DNA of 38,945 bases, from positions 1 to 38,945 of the forward strand of contig VSNJ01000020.1 of the NCBI GenBank assembly GCA_009774235.1, read 5' to 3'. The notes under the pieces are model-generated. The model did not search any database. It was not told the DNA's origin and saw only the letters and a program-made list of their open reading frames with translations. Made by a program: the position numbers and the translations under genes. Below, piece by piece: positions 7,657 to 15,774 of this stretch (positions within the stretch are counted from its first letter, which is position 1; each line of letters starts with the position of its first letter). The stretch comes from Lachnospiraceae bacterium. GTDB taxonomy: Bacteria > Bacillota > Clostridia > Lachnospirales > Lachnospiraceae.

Positions 7657-9141
7657 ATGCAGACACAATCAGTAAATAGTGAGGAAAAACTTATAAATAA
7701 CATTTTATTTATTTATATTTTAGGTGTAGCAATATGTGGTTTCAGTTTTGTTATGCTATTTTTACATGGTGGTATCCGGGAATGTATTTTTCTCTTGACT
7801 GGTTTATTTGCCATTATAACCAAATTATTTGAAAAACCATTAGGTAAGAATGCGAAGTATGTATATGCCTGTATTCCGCCAGTTATTGGTGCCATTACTG
7901 CTGCAGTTTGTAATACAAATACCAGTGACAGTTATGTCTGCCTGACACATTACTATTTTGTGGCAACATTACTGCTGGTTCCATATTACTCACAAAAGTT
8001 ACTAAGGGTAAGTACAGCTGTAACGATGTTGGCTAACCTGGTACTTATGATTCTGTTCCCAGCAGGCTTTTTAAAGTTACATAGTATTATTGCATGGGTA
8101 TTTATAGGAATTGTTTATATGGTGCTTTTTGCTGCATGTAGTTTTATTGTATACCGTACTACAGTTCTCTTTAAAATTGTAGAAGACCAGGGTCATGAAG
8201 CAGAGAATGTTTTACATAATGTACAGGCGGCATTTGACAGCCTGGAAGGGTCTTCTGAAACAATATATAATTCACTACAGGAATTTGAAGGCAATACAGA
8301 AGAAATTGCTGCTTCCACACAACAGATTAATGAAAGTGCAGATTTGCAAATTAATGAAGTTGAAAACAGCCTGACAATTTTTAATGAACTGGATGATAAG
8401 ATTGTACAATCTGAGGACAGGGTAAACCAGACTGTAGAAACTATTAAAAACCTGAGGGCTAAGAATGATGAGGGATTTGCCGTAATACATGCATTATCAG
8501 AGAAATTTGAGGAAAATATTAAAACAACCCAGACAGCGGCAGATGGTGTTGAGGAACTGTCCCGTAAATCAAGTTCAATCAGCGGCATAATTGAGAGTAT
8601 ACGCGAAATTGCACAGCAGACAAATCTTCTTGCATTAAATGCTGCTATAGAGGCAGCAAGGGCAGGAGAAGCGGGAAAGGGTTTTGCAGTGGTGGCAGAT
8701 GAAATTAATTCATTGTCAACAGAATCCTCAAATGCTACTGGAAAAATAGATGCTATACTGAAAGATATTATTGAAACAGTAGAGTCTACCCATAAGGTTA
8801 TGGACCATAATAATGAAGTGGTAAATGTTTCCAGCGGAAGGCTGGAGGATACAGTTAAAATTTTTAAGGTTATGCTGGAATCTTCAGAAGAGGTTATCAG
8901 TATTACTGAGTTGCTGAAAACGGAGCTGGAGGACATCGTTGGCATAAAAGACCAGCTGCTAGGGGTTATGAAGCGTGTAGAAGATAGTTCTAAGAATTTT
9001 GTAGTTACTACAGCAGGTATTAGTACATCTACAGAGGAACAAGTTGCTGGTCTGGATAATATTGTGAAATCTATGAAGAGTATGCAGACAGGAATGGAGA
9101 AGCTTTCAAGTGTACTACATAAAGAAAAGGATACAAAGTAA
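7657..9141 (+). CDS. Methyl-accepting chemotaxis protein with six-TM sensor
   Basis: 494 residues. Residues about 12-172 hold six hydrophobic helices with only short loops, so there is no periplasmic sensor domain. No HAMP domain is visible. A long helical signalling domain follows (about 180-490), whose hairpin tip EIAQQTNLLALNAAIEAARA spans 317-336 and continues through GFAVVADEI to 350. This tip binds CheA/CheW in all MCPs. The sensor probably reads something in or near the membrane, or the membrane state itself. AAGGAGA precedes the ATG. It is the second gene of a two-gene unit with the ketoacyl-synthase homologue. Confidence 0.9.
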   Translation: MQTQSVNSEEKLINNILFIYILGVAICGFSFVMLFLHGGIRECIFLLTGLFAIITKLFEKPLGKNAKYVYACIPPVIGAITAAVCNTNTSDSYVCLTHYYFVATLLLVPYYSQKLLRVSTAVTMLANLVLMILFPAGFLKLHSIIAWVFIGIVYMVLFAACSFIVYRTTVLFKIVEDQGHEAENVLHNVQAAFDSLEGSSETIYNSLQEFEGNTEEIAASTQQINESADLQINEVENSLTIFNELDDKIVQSEDRVNQTVETIKNLRAKNDEGFAVIHALSEKFEENIKTTQTAADGVEELSRKSSSISGIIESIREIAQQTNLLALNAAIEAARAGEAGKGFAVVADEINSLSTESSNATGKIDAILKDIIETVESTHKVMDHNNEVVNVSSGRLEDTVKIFKVMLESSEEVISITELLKTELEDIVGIKDQLLGVMKRVEDSSKNFVVTTAGISTSTEEQVAGLDNIVKSMKSMQTGMEKLSSVLHKEKDTK

Positions 9142-9179
9142 TTTCTGGCTTGGAAAGTGTAATATAATTGGCTCTGACA

Positions 9180-9215
9180 TAAGCCTGCCTGGACAATAAG
9201 TACAAGGCAGGCTTA
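9180..9215 (+). terminator. Strong hairpin after the chemoreceptor gene
   Basis: AAGCCTGCCT (9181-9190) pairs perfectly with AGGCAGGCTT (9205-9214), with a T-A pair extending the stem and a 14-base loop. It lies 40 bases after the MCP stop. It lacks a proper T-run, so termination is plausible but not certain. It sits just outside one copy of the intergenic palindromic repeat. Confidence 0.4.
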
Positions 9216-9229
9216 AATATTGCATAAAT

Positions 9230-9412
9230 TATATGGCTCTGGCAATTCCAAAATTTTACCAACAGCAGCCGCCCCGGCTTAGATGGGATGTGCAGTGGTG
9301 CATAAAGTACCAATATTTTTATAAAACATTTAATACAGGGTAAGCACCAGCATTTTCATATAGCTTGTTTTTAATAAGTTATTTGGAATTTTGGGTAATA
9401 TAATTTTTGTGT
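9230..9412. repeat. Intergenic palindromic repeat, copy A
   Basis: This copy opens with CTCTGGCAATTCCAAA (from about 9237) and TTTTACCAA. It carries GATGGGAT and GCAGTGGTGCATAAAG (9292-9307), then the other arm with AAACATTTAATAC, TAAGCACCAGC (9341-9351) and TTTGGAATTTT to TAATATAATTTTTGT. The same blocks occur in reverse-complement order in copy C at 28830-29087. Copy A is therefore a decayed, inverted copy of the same palindrome. It fills most of the 9142-9494 gap, which holds no gene. Confidence 0.65.
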
Positions 9413-9494
9413 GGAGTAAATTTTTATAGTATTTTGTGTTAATGTAATTGTTGCATCTGGCATCAGGAGTAGTTGTATTATATAGAGGTTTTTG

Positions 9495-10223
9495 ATGAAT
9501 AGTATAAACAATATAAATTATTTAAAAGATTTAAAAAAAGGTATTCATGATGGAATTCCTATTGCATTAGGATATATTTCAGTAAGTTTTACATTTGGTA
9601 TTATGGGGGCTGCTGCTGGACTGTCATGGTGGCAGACATTGTTAATTTCAATGACAAACCTTACATCAGCAGGCCAGTTTGCAGGACTTGAGATAATGGT
9701 TACTGCAGGAGGCATGGTTGAAATGGCACTCACACAGTTTGTTATAAACTTAAGATATGCCCTTATGTCAATTTCATTATCGCAGAAAGCTGATGATACA
9801 TTTACCCTTCCAGTAAGGCTTGCCACAGGCTTTGGAATTACAGATGAAATATTTGCAGTAGCCGCCAGCAAAAACAAAACTATAAACAAATATTATATGA
9901 CAGGGCTTATTATTATGCCATATATTGGCTGGGCTTCGGGTACAGCAGCAGGTGCACTTTTAGGTGAGGTTATACCAGAGATTTTAAGCAGTGCATTAGG
10001 TATAGCAATATATGGTATGTTTATGGCTATAATTATCCCACAGGCAAGAGATAACCATAAATGTCTTATAGTAATAATAGCAGCTGCTGTTTTGAGCTGT
10101 TGTTTTAAATGGATTCCTTTGCTTAAAAATATTTCTTCAGGATTTGTAATAATAATATGTGCTGTGGCAGCTTCTGTTATAGGTGCATTATTATATCCTG
10201 TTGAAGATGGGGAGGACGAATGA
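9495..10223 (+). CDS. azlC: AzlC family branched-chain amino-acid exporter, large subunit
   Basis: 242 residues, highly hydrophobic. It has the AzlC opening pattern (GIPIALGYISVSFTFGIMG near the N-terminus, then LTSAGQFAGL and the NLRYALMS motif) seen in AzlC/YgaZ. With AzlD it forms the LIV-E type exporter of branched-chain amino acids in the cytoplasmic membrane. ATG 9495 is chosen over the in-frame TTG 9492 because it sits about six bases after AGAGGT. The stop overlaps the azlD start by four bases, implying translational coupling. No Lrp or AzlB regulator is adjacent. Confidence 0.88.
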   Translation: MNSINNINYLKDLKKGIHDGIPIALGYISVSFTFGIMGAAAGLSWWQTLLISMTNLTSAGQFAGLEIMVTAGGMVEMALTQFVINLRYALMSISLSQKADDTFTLPVRLATGFGITDEIFAVAASKNKTINKYYMTGLIIMPYIGWASGTAAGALLGEVIPEILSSALGIAIYGMFMAIIIPQARDNHKCLIVIIAAAVLSCCFKWIPLLKNISSGFVIIICAVAASVIGALLYPVEDGEDE

Positions 10224-10540
10224 TGCCAGCAGAAAAATTCTTTATATATCTTGCAGTAATGGCAGGTGTTACATATCTTATAAGGGCTTTGCCTTTTGCC
10301 TTATGCCGGAACAAGGTTAAAAATAAGTTTGTACAATCATTTCTTTTCTATGTGCCATATGCAGTTCTTGCTGCTATGACCTTTCCAGCAGTAATATATT
10401 CTGCAGATGGTCTTGTGCCAGGAATTGCAGGTACTTTTACAGGACTTGTATTTGCATATAAGAGAAAAAGCCTGCTTATGGTAGCAGTTGTATCATGTAT
10501 AGCAGTATTTATAGCAGAAGTGGTGTGCAATTTGGTATAA
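10220..10540 (+). CDS. azlD: AzlD family exporter small subunit
   Basis: 106 residues with about four TM helices and the AzlD/YgaH signature start (YLAVMAGVTYLIRALPF). It overlaps azlC by four bases (ATGA) behind GGAGG. It is the small partner subunit of the AzlCD amino-acid exporter. A second ATG at 10223 would shorten it by one residue. Confidence 0.87.
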   Translation: MMPAEKFFIYLAVMAGVTYLIRALPFALCRNKVKNKFVQSFLFYVPYAVLAAMTFPAVIYSADGLVPGIAGTFTGLVFAYKRKSLLMVAVVSCIAVFIAEVVCNLV

Positions 10541-10639
10541 TTATAGTCTTATAAATAATATTTCTAAATTGTATATAAAAAACATAGATGGCATGGAATA
10601 ATTGCGGGAAAAGGACTTTGGTTTAGTTAATGTGTTTAT

Positions 10640-10722
10640 TACGCATAGTTGCGTATTCCATTTAAGCCTAATGACATGATGCCAGAGCCAGAATACTTGT
10701 GTACTAAAAAAATAGTGAAACT
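10640..10722. repeat. Intergenic palindromic repeat, copy B (half element)
   Basis: The blocks TGCGTATTCCATTTAAGC, GCCAGAG, AATACTTGTGTACTAAAAAA and GTGAAACTT match, in order, the right arm of copy C (about 28993-29087), with an internal deletion. The opposite arm is not recognisable. It occupies the gap between azlD and the next small gene. Confidence 0.6.
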
Positions 10723-10737
10723 TAAAATAAAATAGTA

Positions 10738-10766
10738 TTGTTAAAATATCCAGTTTGTGTTATGTT
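10738..10766 (+). promoter_or_regulatory. Promoter and short hairpin leader of the four-TM protein
   Basis: TTGTTA (10738-10743), a 17-base spacer and TATGTT (10761-10766) make a plausible promoter. The RNA would begin near 10772 with ATGGC/GCCAT around AGAAAGAAA, a 5'-end hairpin, and then reach the GGAGG site at 10800. If the RNA started further upstream, CCAGTTT (10750-10756) could pair with AAACTGG and cover part of that ribosome site. Confidence 0.4.
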
Positions 10767-10811
10767 AATAAATGGCAGAAAGAAAGCCATATAAAAACTG
10801 GAGGAATTAAA

Positions 10812-11192
10812 ATGGAGAAGCCTGGTTTAGAGAAGACAATTATCTTTTTGGTTATAGCATTAATACCTGTGCTTGGTTTAACAATTATACCTAAATTGCT
10901 GCTTAAGGTATTTAGTAACAACATAGAAACCTTAATAAGCGATGAATATTACACAGCAAGCATAGTAGCTGCTATAGTAATATTTATACTTGTACTGGCA
11001 TTATCTGCTTATATAGCATTAAAGCCATATATTGTATGGTGTCTTGCATATGCATGTGGCATAATTTACAGTATACTGATGTTTATAAGGCCTGGTGAAG
11101 AATTTAACAGCCTTAACTTTTATTTAATAGCTACCAGCTATTCTATAGACCTTGTAGTGCTGCTTGCACTTTCCTTAAAGCAGAAAAAGTAG
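10812..11192 (+). CDS. Small four-TM membrane protein, unknown function
   Basis: 126 residues with about four hydrophobic helices: IIFLVIALIPVLGLTIIP, ASIVAAIVIFILVLALSAYI, a third around IVWCLAYACGIIYSILMFI and a fourth near YSIDLVVLLALSL. It ends in a basic tail KQKK. An upstream in-frame ATG at 10755 exists, but ATG 10812 follows GGAGGAATTAAA at normal spacing and is preferred. I do not recognise the family. It stands alone between a repeat copy and the PEP carboxykinase promoter, with no partner gene. Confidence 0.65.
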   Translation: MEKPGLEKTIIFLVIALIPVLGLTIIPKLLLKVFSNNIETLISDEYYTASIVAAIVIFILVLALSAYIALKPYIVWCLAYACGIIYSILMFIRPGEEFNSLNFYLIATSYSIDLVVLLALSLKQKK

Positions 11193-11201
11193 TAAATCCC
11201 G

Positions 11202-11230
11202 TTGACTTTTTACCATAAAAAATTTATACT
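11202..11230 (+). promoter_or_regulatory. Sigma-A promoter of PEP carboxykinase with 155-base leader
   Basis: TTGACT (11202-11207), exactly 17 bases, then TATACT (11225-11230): a near-consensus promoter. The transcript would carry about 155 untranslated bases, including the small hairpins ATGGGGCT/AGCCAT (about 11312-11328) and AAACTC/GAGTTT (about 11341-11361). No T-run follows them, and no known riboswitch class was recognised. Confidence 0.7.
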
Positions 11231-11391
11231 TAGATAAAAATGGCAATTATCTGGTCTCATACATAATAGAAGCTTTTTAAACATACACTTCTTAGAGAGT
11301 GGGACAAGCAATGGGGCTGATAGCCATTATTTCAATAAGTAAACTCTGCCATATTGGAGTTTAAATAATAACATAGGGAGGTTATAATAAA

Positions 11392-13092
11392 ATGGCAACA
11401 AAAGCTAATTACAAGTTGGAAGAAATTGGTGCTGGTAAAGTTGGTTTTTCAAAAACACGTTCTATCATTGAGGGTGCTTTTTATGGGAACAATGTAGTAA
11501 AGGTAAATACTCTTAAAGAAGCTTACAATTTAGCAAAAAATACACCTGGTGCTATCGTTACAGATATGCCTGTATACAGAGGTGAAGAGTTTGGCCTTGA
11601 TTCAGATGCTAAGGTTTTATTATTTAATGATGGTGCTGTAACAGGACGTTATGCAGCAGCACGACGCATTAAAGGATATCCTGGCGTTGATGAGGTTAAG
11701 CTTGACAAAGTAGTTATGGATGCTATTTATAAGACACGTTTTAAGAAGTTATACCATGCACAGGTATTTGTTGGACTTGACCCTGAGTTTATGGTTAAAG
11801 CACATCTTCTTATTCCAGAAGGCGAAGAAATGCTTATGTATAACTGGATGCTCAACTTCCAGTATATGTCAGATGAGTATGTAAAGATGTACAAGCAGTC
11901 TAAACCTGTTGGTGATGGCAAAGAGGCAGATATCTATATTTTCTCTGACCCACAGTGGATTCCGCTTCCAGCACCTGATGTTGATTACAGCTGCTTAAGT
12001 GACCCTCAGACTCTCTGCTACTTTGATACTAATGAAAACTGTGCAGCAATTCTTGGTATGAAGTATTTTGGTGAGCATAAAAAGGGTACACTTACAATGG
12101 CATGGGCTATTGCTAACCGCAATGGTTATGCATCATGTCATGGTGGACAGAAAGAATATTCACTTCCAGATGGAAAGAAATATGTTGCATCTGTATTTGG
12201 TCTTTCAGGTTCAGGAAAGTCTACACTTACACATGCTAAGCATGGCAATAAGTATGGTGACAATGCTATTACAGTTCTCCATGATGATGCATTTATCATT
12301 AACTCAGATACATGTGCATCAATAGCACTTGAGCCAACTTACTTTGATAAGACAGCAGATTATCCAACAGGATGCCCTGATAACCAGTATCTGCTTACAG
12401 CACAGAACTGCTCAGCTACAATGGATGAGGATGGCAAGATACAGTTAGTTACAGAGGATATACGTAATGGTAATGGACGTGCTATTAAGTCTAAACTCTG
12501 GTCACCAAACCGTGTAGATAAGATTAACTCACCTGTTAATTCAATAATCTGGATTATGAAGGACCCTACAATACCTCCTGTAGTTAAGTTAAAAGGTTCA
12601 GCACTTGCATCAGTTATGGGTGCTACTCTTGCAACAAAGACTTCTACAGCAGAGCGTGTTGCAGCAGGAACAGACATGAACGCACTCCGTATTGTGCCAT
12701 ATGCTAACCCATTCAGGACTTATCCTCTTGTAAATGACTATGAGAAGTTCAAGAAGTTAGTAGAAGAGAAAAATGTTGACTGTTATATTGTTAATACAGG
12801 TGATTTCATGGGCAAGAAAGTACAGCCTAAAGATACACTTGGAATTCTTGAGTCAATCGTAGAAGGCAAAGCAGAGTTCAAGAAATGGGGCAACTTTGAT
12901 GATATTGAAATCATGGATTGGGAAGGTTTTGTTCCAAACCTTGATGATGCAGAATACAAAGAAGCATTAAAGGGTGCTATGCAGAACCGTGTAGATGCTG
13001 TTAAAGGATTTGCTGAAAAGAATAGTGGATATGATAAGCTTCCTGATGAGGCACTTGCAGCAGTACAGAAACTTGTTGATGCATTATCATAA
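11392..13092 (+). CDS. pckA: Phosphoenolpyruvate carboxykinase (ATP)
   Basis: 566 residues, somewhat longer than the typical 520-540 of the ATP-dependent enzyme. It interconverts oxaloacetate plus ATP with PEP, CO2 and ADP in the cytoplasm. The kinase-type P-loop GLSGSGKST is at 270-278, followed by the metal-binding HDDAF (297-301). TYFDKTADYP and the C-terminal NPFRTYP region also fit the family. The N-terminal 100 residues diverge from E. coli Pck, as in a Lachnospiraceae-type branch. ATG follows AGGGAGG. It has its own strong promoter and a perfect terminator, so it is a single-gene unit. In ruminal and gut Clostridia the enzyme often runs toward oxaloacetate for C4-acid formation; the direction here is not shown. 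Confidence 0.92.
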   Translation: MATKANYKLEEIGAGKVGFSKTRSIIEGAFYGNNVVKVNTLKEAYNLAKNTPGAIVTDMPVYRGEEFGLDSDAKVLLFNDGAVTGRYAAARRIKGYPGVDEVKLDKVVMDAIYKTRFKKLYHAQVFVGLDPEFMVKAHLLIPEGEEMLMYNWMLNFQYMSDEYVKMYKQSKPVGDGKEADIYIFSDPQWIPLPAPDVDYSCLSDPQTLCYFDTNENCAAILGMKYFGEHKKGTLTMAWAIANRNGYASCHGGQKEYSLPDGKKYVASVFGLSGSGKSTLTHAKHGNKYGDNAITVLHDDAFIINSDTCASIALEPTYFDKTADYPTGCPDNQYLLTAQNCSATMDEDGKIQLVTEDIRNGNGRAIKSKLWSPNRVDKINSPVNSIIWIMKDPTIPPVVKLKGSALASVMGATLATKTSTAERVAAGTDMNALRIVPYANPFRTYPLVNDYEKFKKLVEEKNVDCYIVNTGDFMGKKVQPKDTLGILESIVEGKAEFKKWGNFDDIEIMDWEGFVPNLDDAEYKEALKGAMQNRVDAVKGFAEKNSGYDKLPDEALAAVQKLVDALS

Positions 13093-13184
13093 TATAAAGC
13101 ACTATATAAATATAATTAACGTGGCAGACTGTTAATAAACCATTTATACTGGCATAAAGCCTAGACAACGTGTAATTGTACTTC

Positions 13185-13229
13185 AAGAACCGTTATACTA
13201 AAGATTTTAAGTATAACGGTTCTTTTTTT
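13185..13229 (+). terminator. Strong Rho-independent terminator after pckA
   Basis: AGAACCGTTATACT (13186-13199) pairs perfectly with AGTATAACGGTTCT (13210-13223), with a ten-base loop and a run of Ts. It closes the PEP carboxykinase transcript. Confidence 0.92.
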
Positions 13230-13294
13230 CTTCTTTTTGCATAGGATTAAACATGCAGTCTAAATGTAATCCAGCGAGGGAAGGAGAAAGCATT

Positions 13295-14296
13295 ATGGAT
13301 GACAAACTTGATGAAGTAATTAAAAGATATCCTGTAACAGTAAAATCAAAACGCAGGATAAGAGGAGCTGTTCTTTTAGACACAGACAAGGGCATATGCA
13401 TGATAAAAACATATGCAGCAGGTAAAAACAGGCTTTTGTTTGAAGAAAATATTAAAAAATTATTGATTGATGGCGGATATAGTGATGTAGATTATGTTAT
13501 ACCTAATACTGATGGTGAACTGTTGACAGATGATAACAGTGGTAACAGATGGCTTATGAAAAAATGGTATAATGGTGAGGAATGTGATATCAAGGATATC
13601 CATAAAGTCCTGCCTGTGTCAGCAAATATGGCAGTTTTACATAAAATAATGGTTATGGGGCAGAAGAATGCAGAAGGAATGCCAGTAAAGACAAAGAAAA
13701 TGGACTTGCAAAGTATATTCTTGCGCCATAATAAAGAAATAAAAAGAGTACATAGTTATATACGTGAAAAAAGACAAAAAAATGAAATGGAAATATGCCT
13801 TTTAAATTCTTACCAGAATTTCTTTGAACAAGGAAATGTAGCAGAAGAATTTTTAAAGGATAGTGGTTATGATAAATTATATGAAGAAACTGTAAGACAT
13901 GGAAGAATTGTCCATGGGAGTTATAATTACCATAATATAATATTATCTGGTGACAGAGTTATAACTACAAATTTTGAAAGAGCTGATATTGGCATACAGA
14001 TAATAGATTTATATGATTTCCTTAGAAAAGTCATGGAGAAAAATAGCTGGAATATGGAAACAGGGATACAGATAATAGAGGAATATAATAAACAAAGAAA
14101 ACTTGGAAAAGAAGAGCAGAAGGTTTTATATGCACTTCTTTTATATCCTGAAAAATACTGGAAGCTAGTAAATTTTTATTATAATGGAAAAAAGTCCTGG
14201 ATGTCTGCTAAAAACTATGAGAAATTACAGCGTATATGCAGCCAGGAACAGGAACGCCATAAATTTCTCAAAGAGGTAAAAAAGCTTTTAATTTAG
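13295..14296 (+). CDS. CotS/CotI family spore-coat protein (degenerate kinase fold)
   Basis: 333 residues resembling the CotS family, which share the aminoglycoside-phosphotransferase fold and are found in spore coats. It has the N-terminal DEVIKRYPV start, a RWLMKKWYNGEE hinge-like stretch, and HGSYNYHNII (207-216) where kinases have HGDxxxxN. The catalytic Asp is Ser209, so phosphotransfer is unlikely. An in-frame ATG exists at 13253, but ATG 13295 directly follows AAGGAG and is chosen; 13253 lies just after the pckA terminator without a ribosome site. The lipoprotein gene follows 103 bases later. It supports a sporulating host. No sigma-E or sigma-K promoter was identified with confidence. 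Confidence 0.75.
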   Translation: MDDKLDEVIKRYPVTVKSKRRIRGAVLLDTDKGICMIKTYAAGKNRLLFEENIKKLLIDGGYSDVDYVIPNTDGELLTDDNSGNRWLMKKWYNGEECDIKDIHKVLPVSANMAVLHKIMVMGQKNAEGMPVKTKKMDLQSIFLRHNKEIKRVHSYIREKRQKNEMEICLLNSYQNFFEQGNVAEEFLKDSGYDKLYEETVRHGRIVHGSYNYHNIILSGDRVITTNFERADIGIQIIDLYDFLRKVMEKNSWNMETGIQIIEEYNKQRKLGKEEQKVLYALLLYPEKYWKLVNFYYNGKKSWMSAKNYEKLQRICSQEQERHKFLKEVKKLLI

Positions 14297-14399
14297 CTTT
14301 TTATGTAGTATAATAGTCAAAAGATACAGCTTTTACAAATGTATAAATCCATGAACCAGTTATATATGGTACATGGGCTTGTGATAAGGAGGAGAAACC

Positions 14400-15725
14400 A
14401 TGTTTTTTAACAGGTTTTATGGTAAAAAAATAAAAACATTTATAATTCTGGTACTTGTCCTGTGTGTATTTACATCATGCAGTGTAAAGAAACGCAGTAA
14501 AAATAATAATAACAACAGCATAAATGCTTCAGCTGTCCAGGGTGAAGTCCCTTCCCATAGCATGACAGGTGTTGTGACAAATATAGATACAGATTTAAAG
14601 CAGGTTACAATACGTGAACTTGATTGTGATGTTGATTCTATACTTGATTATAATGCAACATCGGTGGTTATAGATAAGTATGGCAGTGAAATAACAGGGG
14701 ATGAACTGCAGCCTGGCCAGATAATGGAGGTAACTTACAATACTTCAAATGCAGATATTATTAAAATGCATGTTCCAAAAGATGTATGGGAATACCAGGA
14801 AGTTGACAAGTTTTCATTTGATGGTGATACCAATGCATTAAGTATTGCAGGAAAGAAATACCAGTATACCAGCTGGACATATTTTTCTTCTCTTGAGAGA
14901 AAAATACAATTAGCTGAGCTTGGAAGCCATGATGTAATTACAGTAAGGGGTATTGGCATAACTGTATATTCTGTTACACGTACTAAAGGGCATGGATATA
15001 TAAGGCTTGAAAACTATGATACATTTAAAGGCGGGACAATAAGTGTAGGCAATAATATTGTGCTTCCTATAACAGATAATATGCTGGTTACTGCAGGTGT
15101 GGGTTCATACCGTGTAACACTTAGTAAAAGAAAAGTAAAAGCTGTTAAAAATGTTATTATAAAAGATGGCAAGGAAACAATACTTGATTTCAGTGATTAT
15201 AAAGAAGAGGTAAAAAATGTTGGTACTATTAAATTTAATATAGAACCTCACGGTGCTGATTTATATATTAATAATTCAAATGTTGACTATAGCAGCCCTG
15301 TTACCCTTAATTATGGGGAATATAATATAAGGGTAGAGATGACAGGATATACTGCTTATACAGGAGTTCTTGATGTTGAAAAACCGGGAAGTACCATTAA
15401 TATTGATTTAATAGAAAAGGATGCATCTGTATCTTCTGCATCAACTGCTACACCATCACCAACAAAGAAAGCAGATGATAAGGTAACTACCAAGAAGATA
15501 GACAGCAACCATACCATAACCGTATCTGCGCCAGATGGTGCAGAAGTTTACCTTGATAATGTGTATAAAGGCTTAGCACCATGTACTTTTACAAAAGTTA
15601 TAGGTTCACAGACTATTACTTTAAGTAAGCCAGGTCACATAACAAAGAGTTATTCGGTAGATATACTAGATGATGATAAAAATGTTAAGTTGAGTTTTTC
15701 TGAATTGATGGAAGACTCTGACTAA
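14400..15725 (+). CDS. Surface lipoprotein with two PEGA domains
   Basis: 441 residues. A hydrophobic signal (11-26) ends in FTSC, with Cys27 as the probable lipidation site. An Asn/Ser-rich spacer follows, then a beta-rich region (about 55-265) containing two related small folds. A first PEGA domain covers about 272-340 (GTIKFNIEPHGADLYINN), a Thr/Ser/Pro-rich linker follows, and a second PEGA domain covers about 372-437 (VSAPDGAEVYLDNVYKGLAP). PEGA domains are small surface beta-sandwich modules, often in S-layer or envelope proteins. It sits on the outer face of the membrane; the binding partner is unknown. AAGGAGG precedes ATG. The intergenic stretch before it has a CCATGAACC/GGTACATGG hairpin (about 14350-14378) without a T-run. 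Confidence 0.78.
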   Translation: MFFNRFYGKKIKTFIILVLVLCVFTSCSVKKRSKNNNNNSINASAVQGEVPSHSMTGVVTNIDTDLKQVTIRELDCDVDSILDYNATSVVIDKYGSEITGDELQPGQIMEVTYNTSNADIIKMHVPKDVWEYQEVDKFSFDGDTNALSIAGKKYQYTSWTYFSSLERKIQLAELGSHDVITVRGIGITVYSVTRTKGHGYIRLENYDTFKGGTISVGNNIVLPITDNMLVTAGVGSYRVTLSKRKVKAVKNVIIKDGKETILDFSDYKEEVKNVGTIKFNIEPHGADLYINNSNVDYSSPVTLNYGEYNIRVEMTGYTAYTGVLDVEKPGSTINIDLIEKDASVSSASTATPSPTKKADDKVTTKKIDSNHTITVSAPDGAEVYLDNVYKGLAPCTFTKVIGSQTITLSKPGHITKSYSVDILDDDKNVKLSFSELMEDSD

Positions 15726-15774
15726 TAGATACACTTTAAATTATTTTTTATAAAACAAGAGGAGGATATGATTA

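Noticed and set aside
8193..8945. 250-residue minus-strand frame inside the chemoreceptor gene
   Set aside because: The plus strand encodes a clear MCP signalling domain. The Ser-rich antisense product is a by-product of Glu and Ala codons.
10750..10804. preQ1 or other known riboswitch before the four-TM protein
   Set aside because: A hairpin and an A-rich tail near the ribosome site are suggestive, but the conserved preQ1 core is missing, and the promoter would start the RNA inside the upstream pairing strand.
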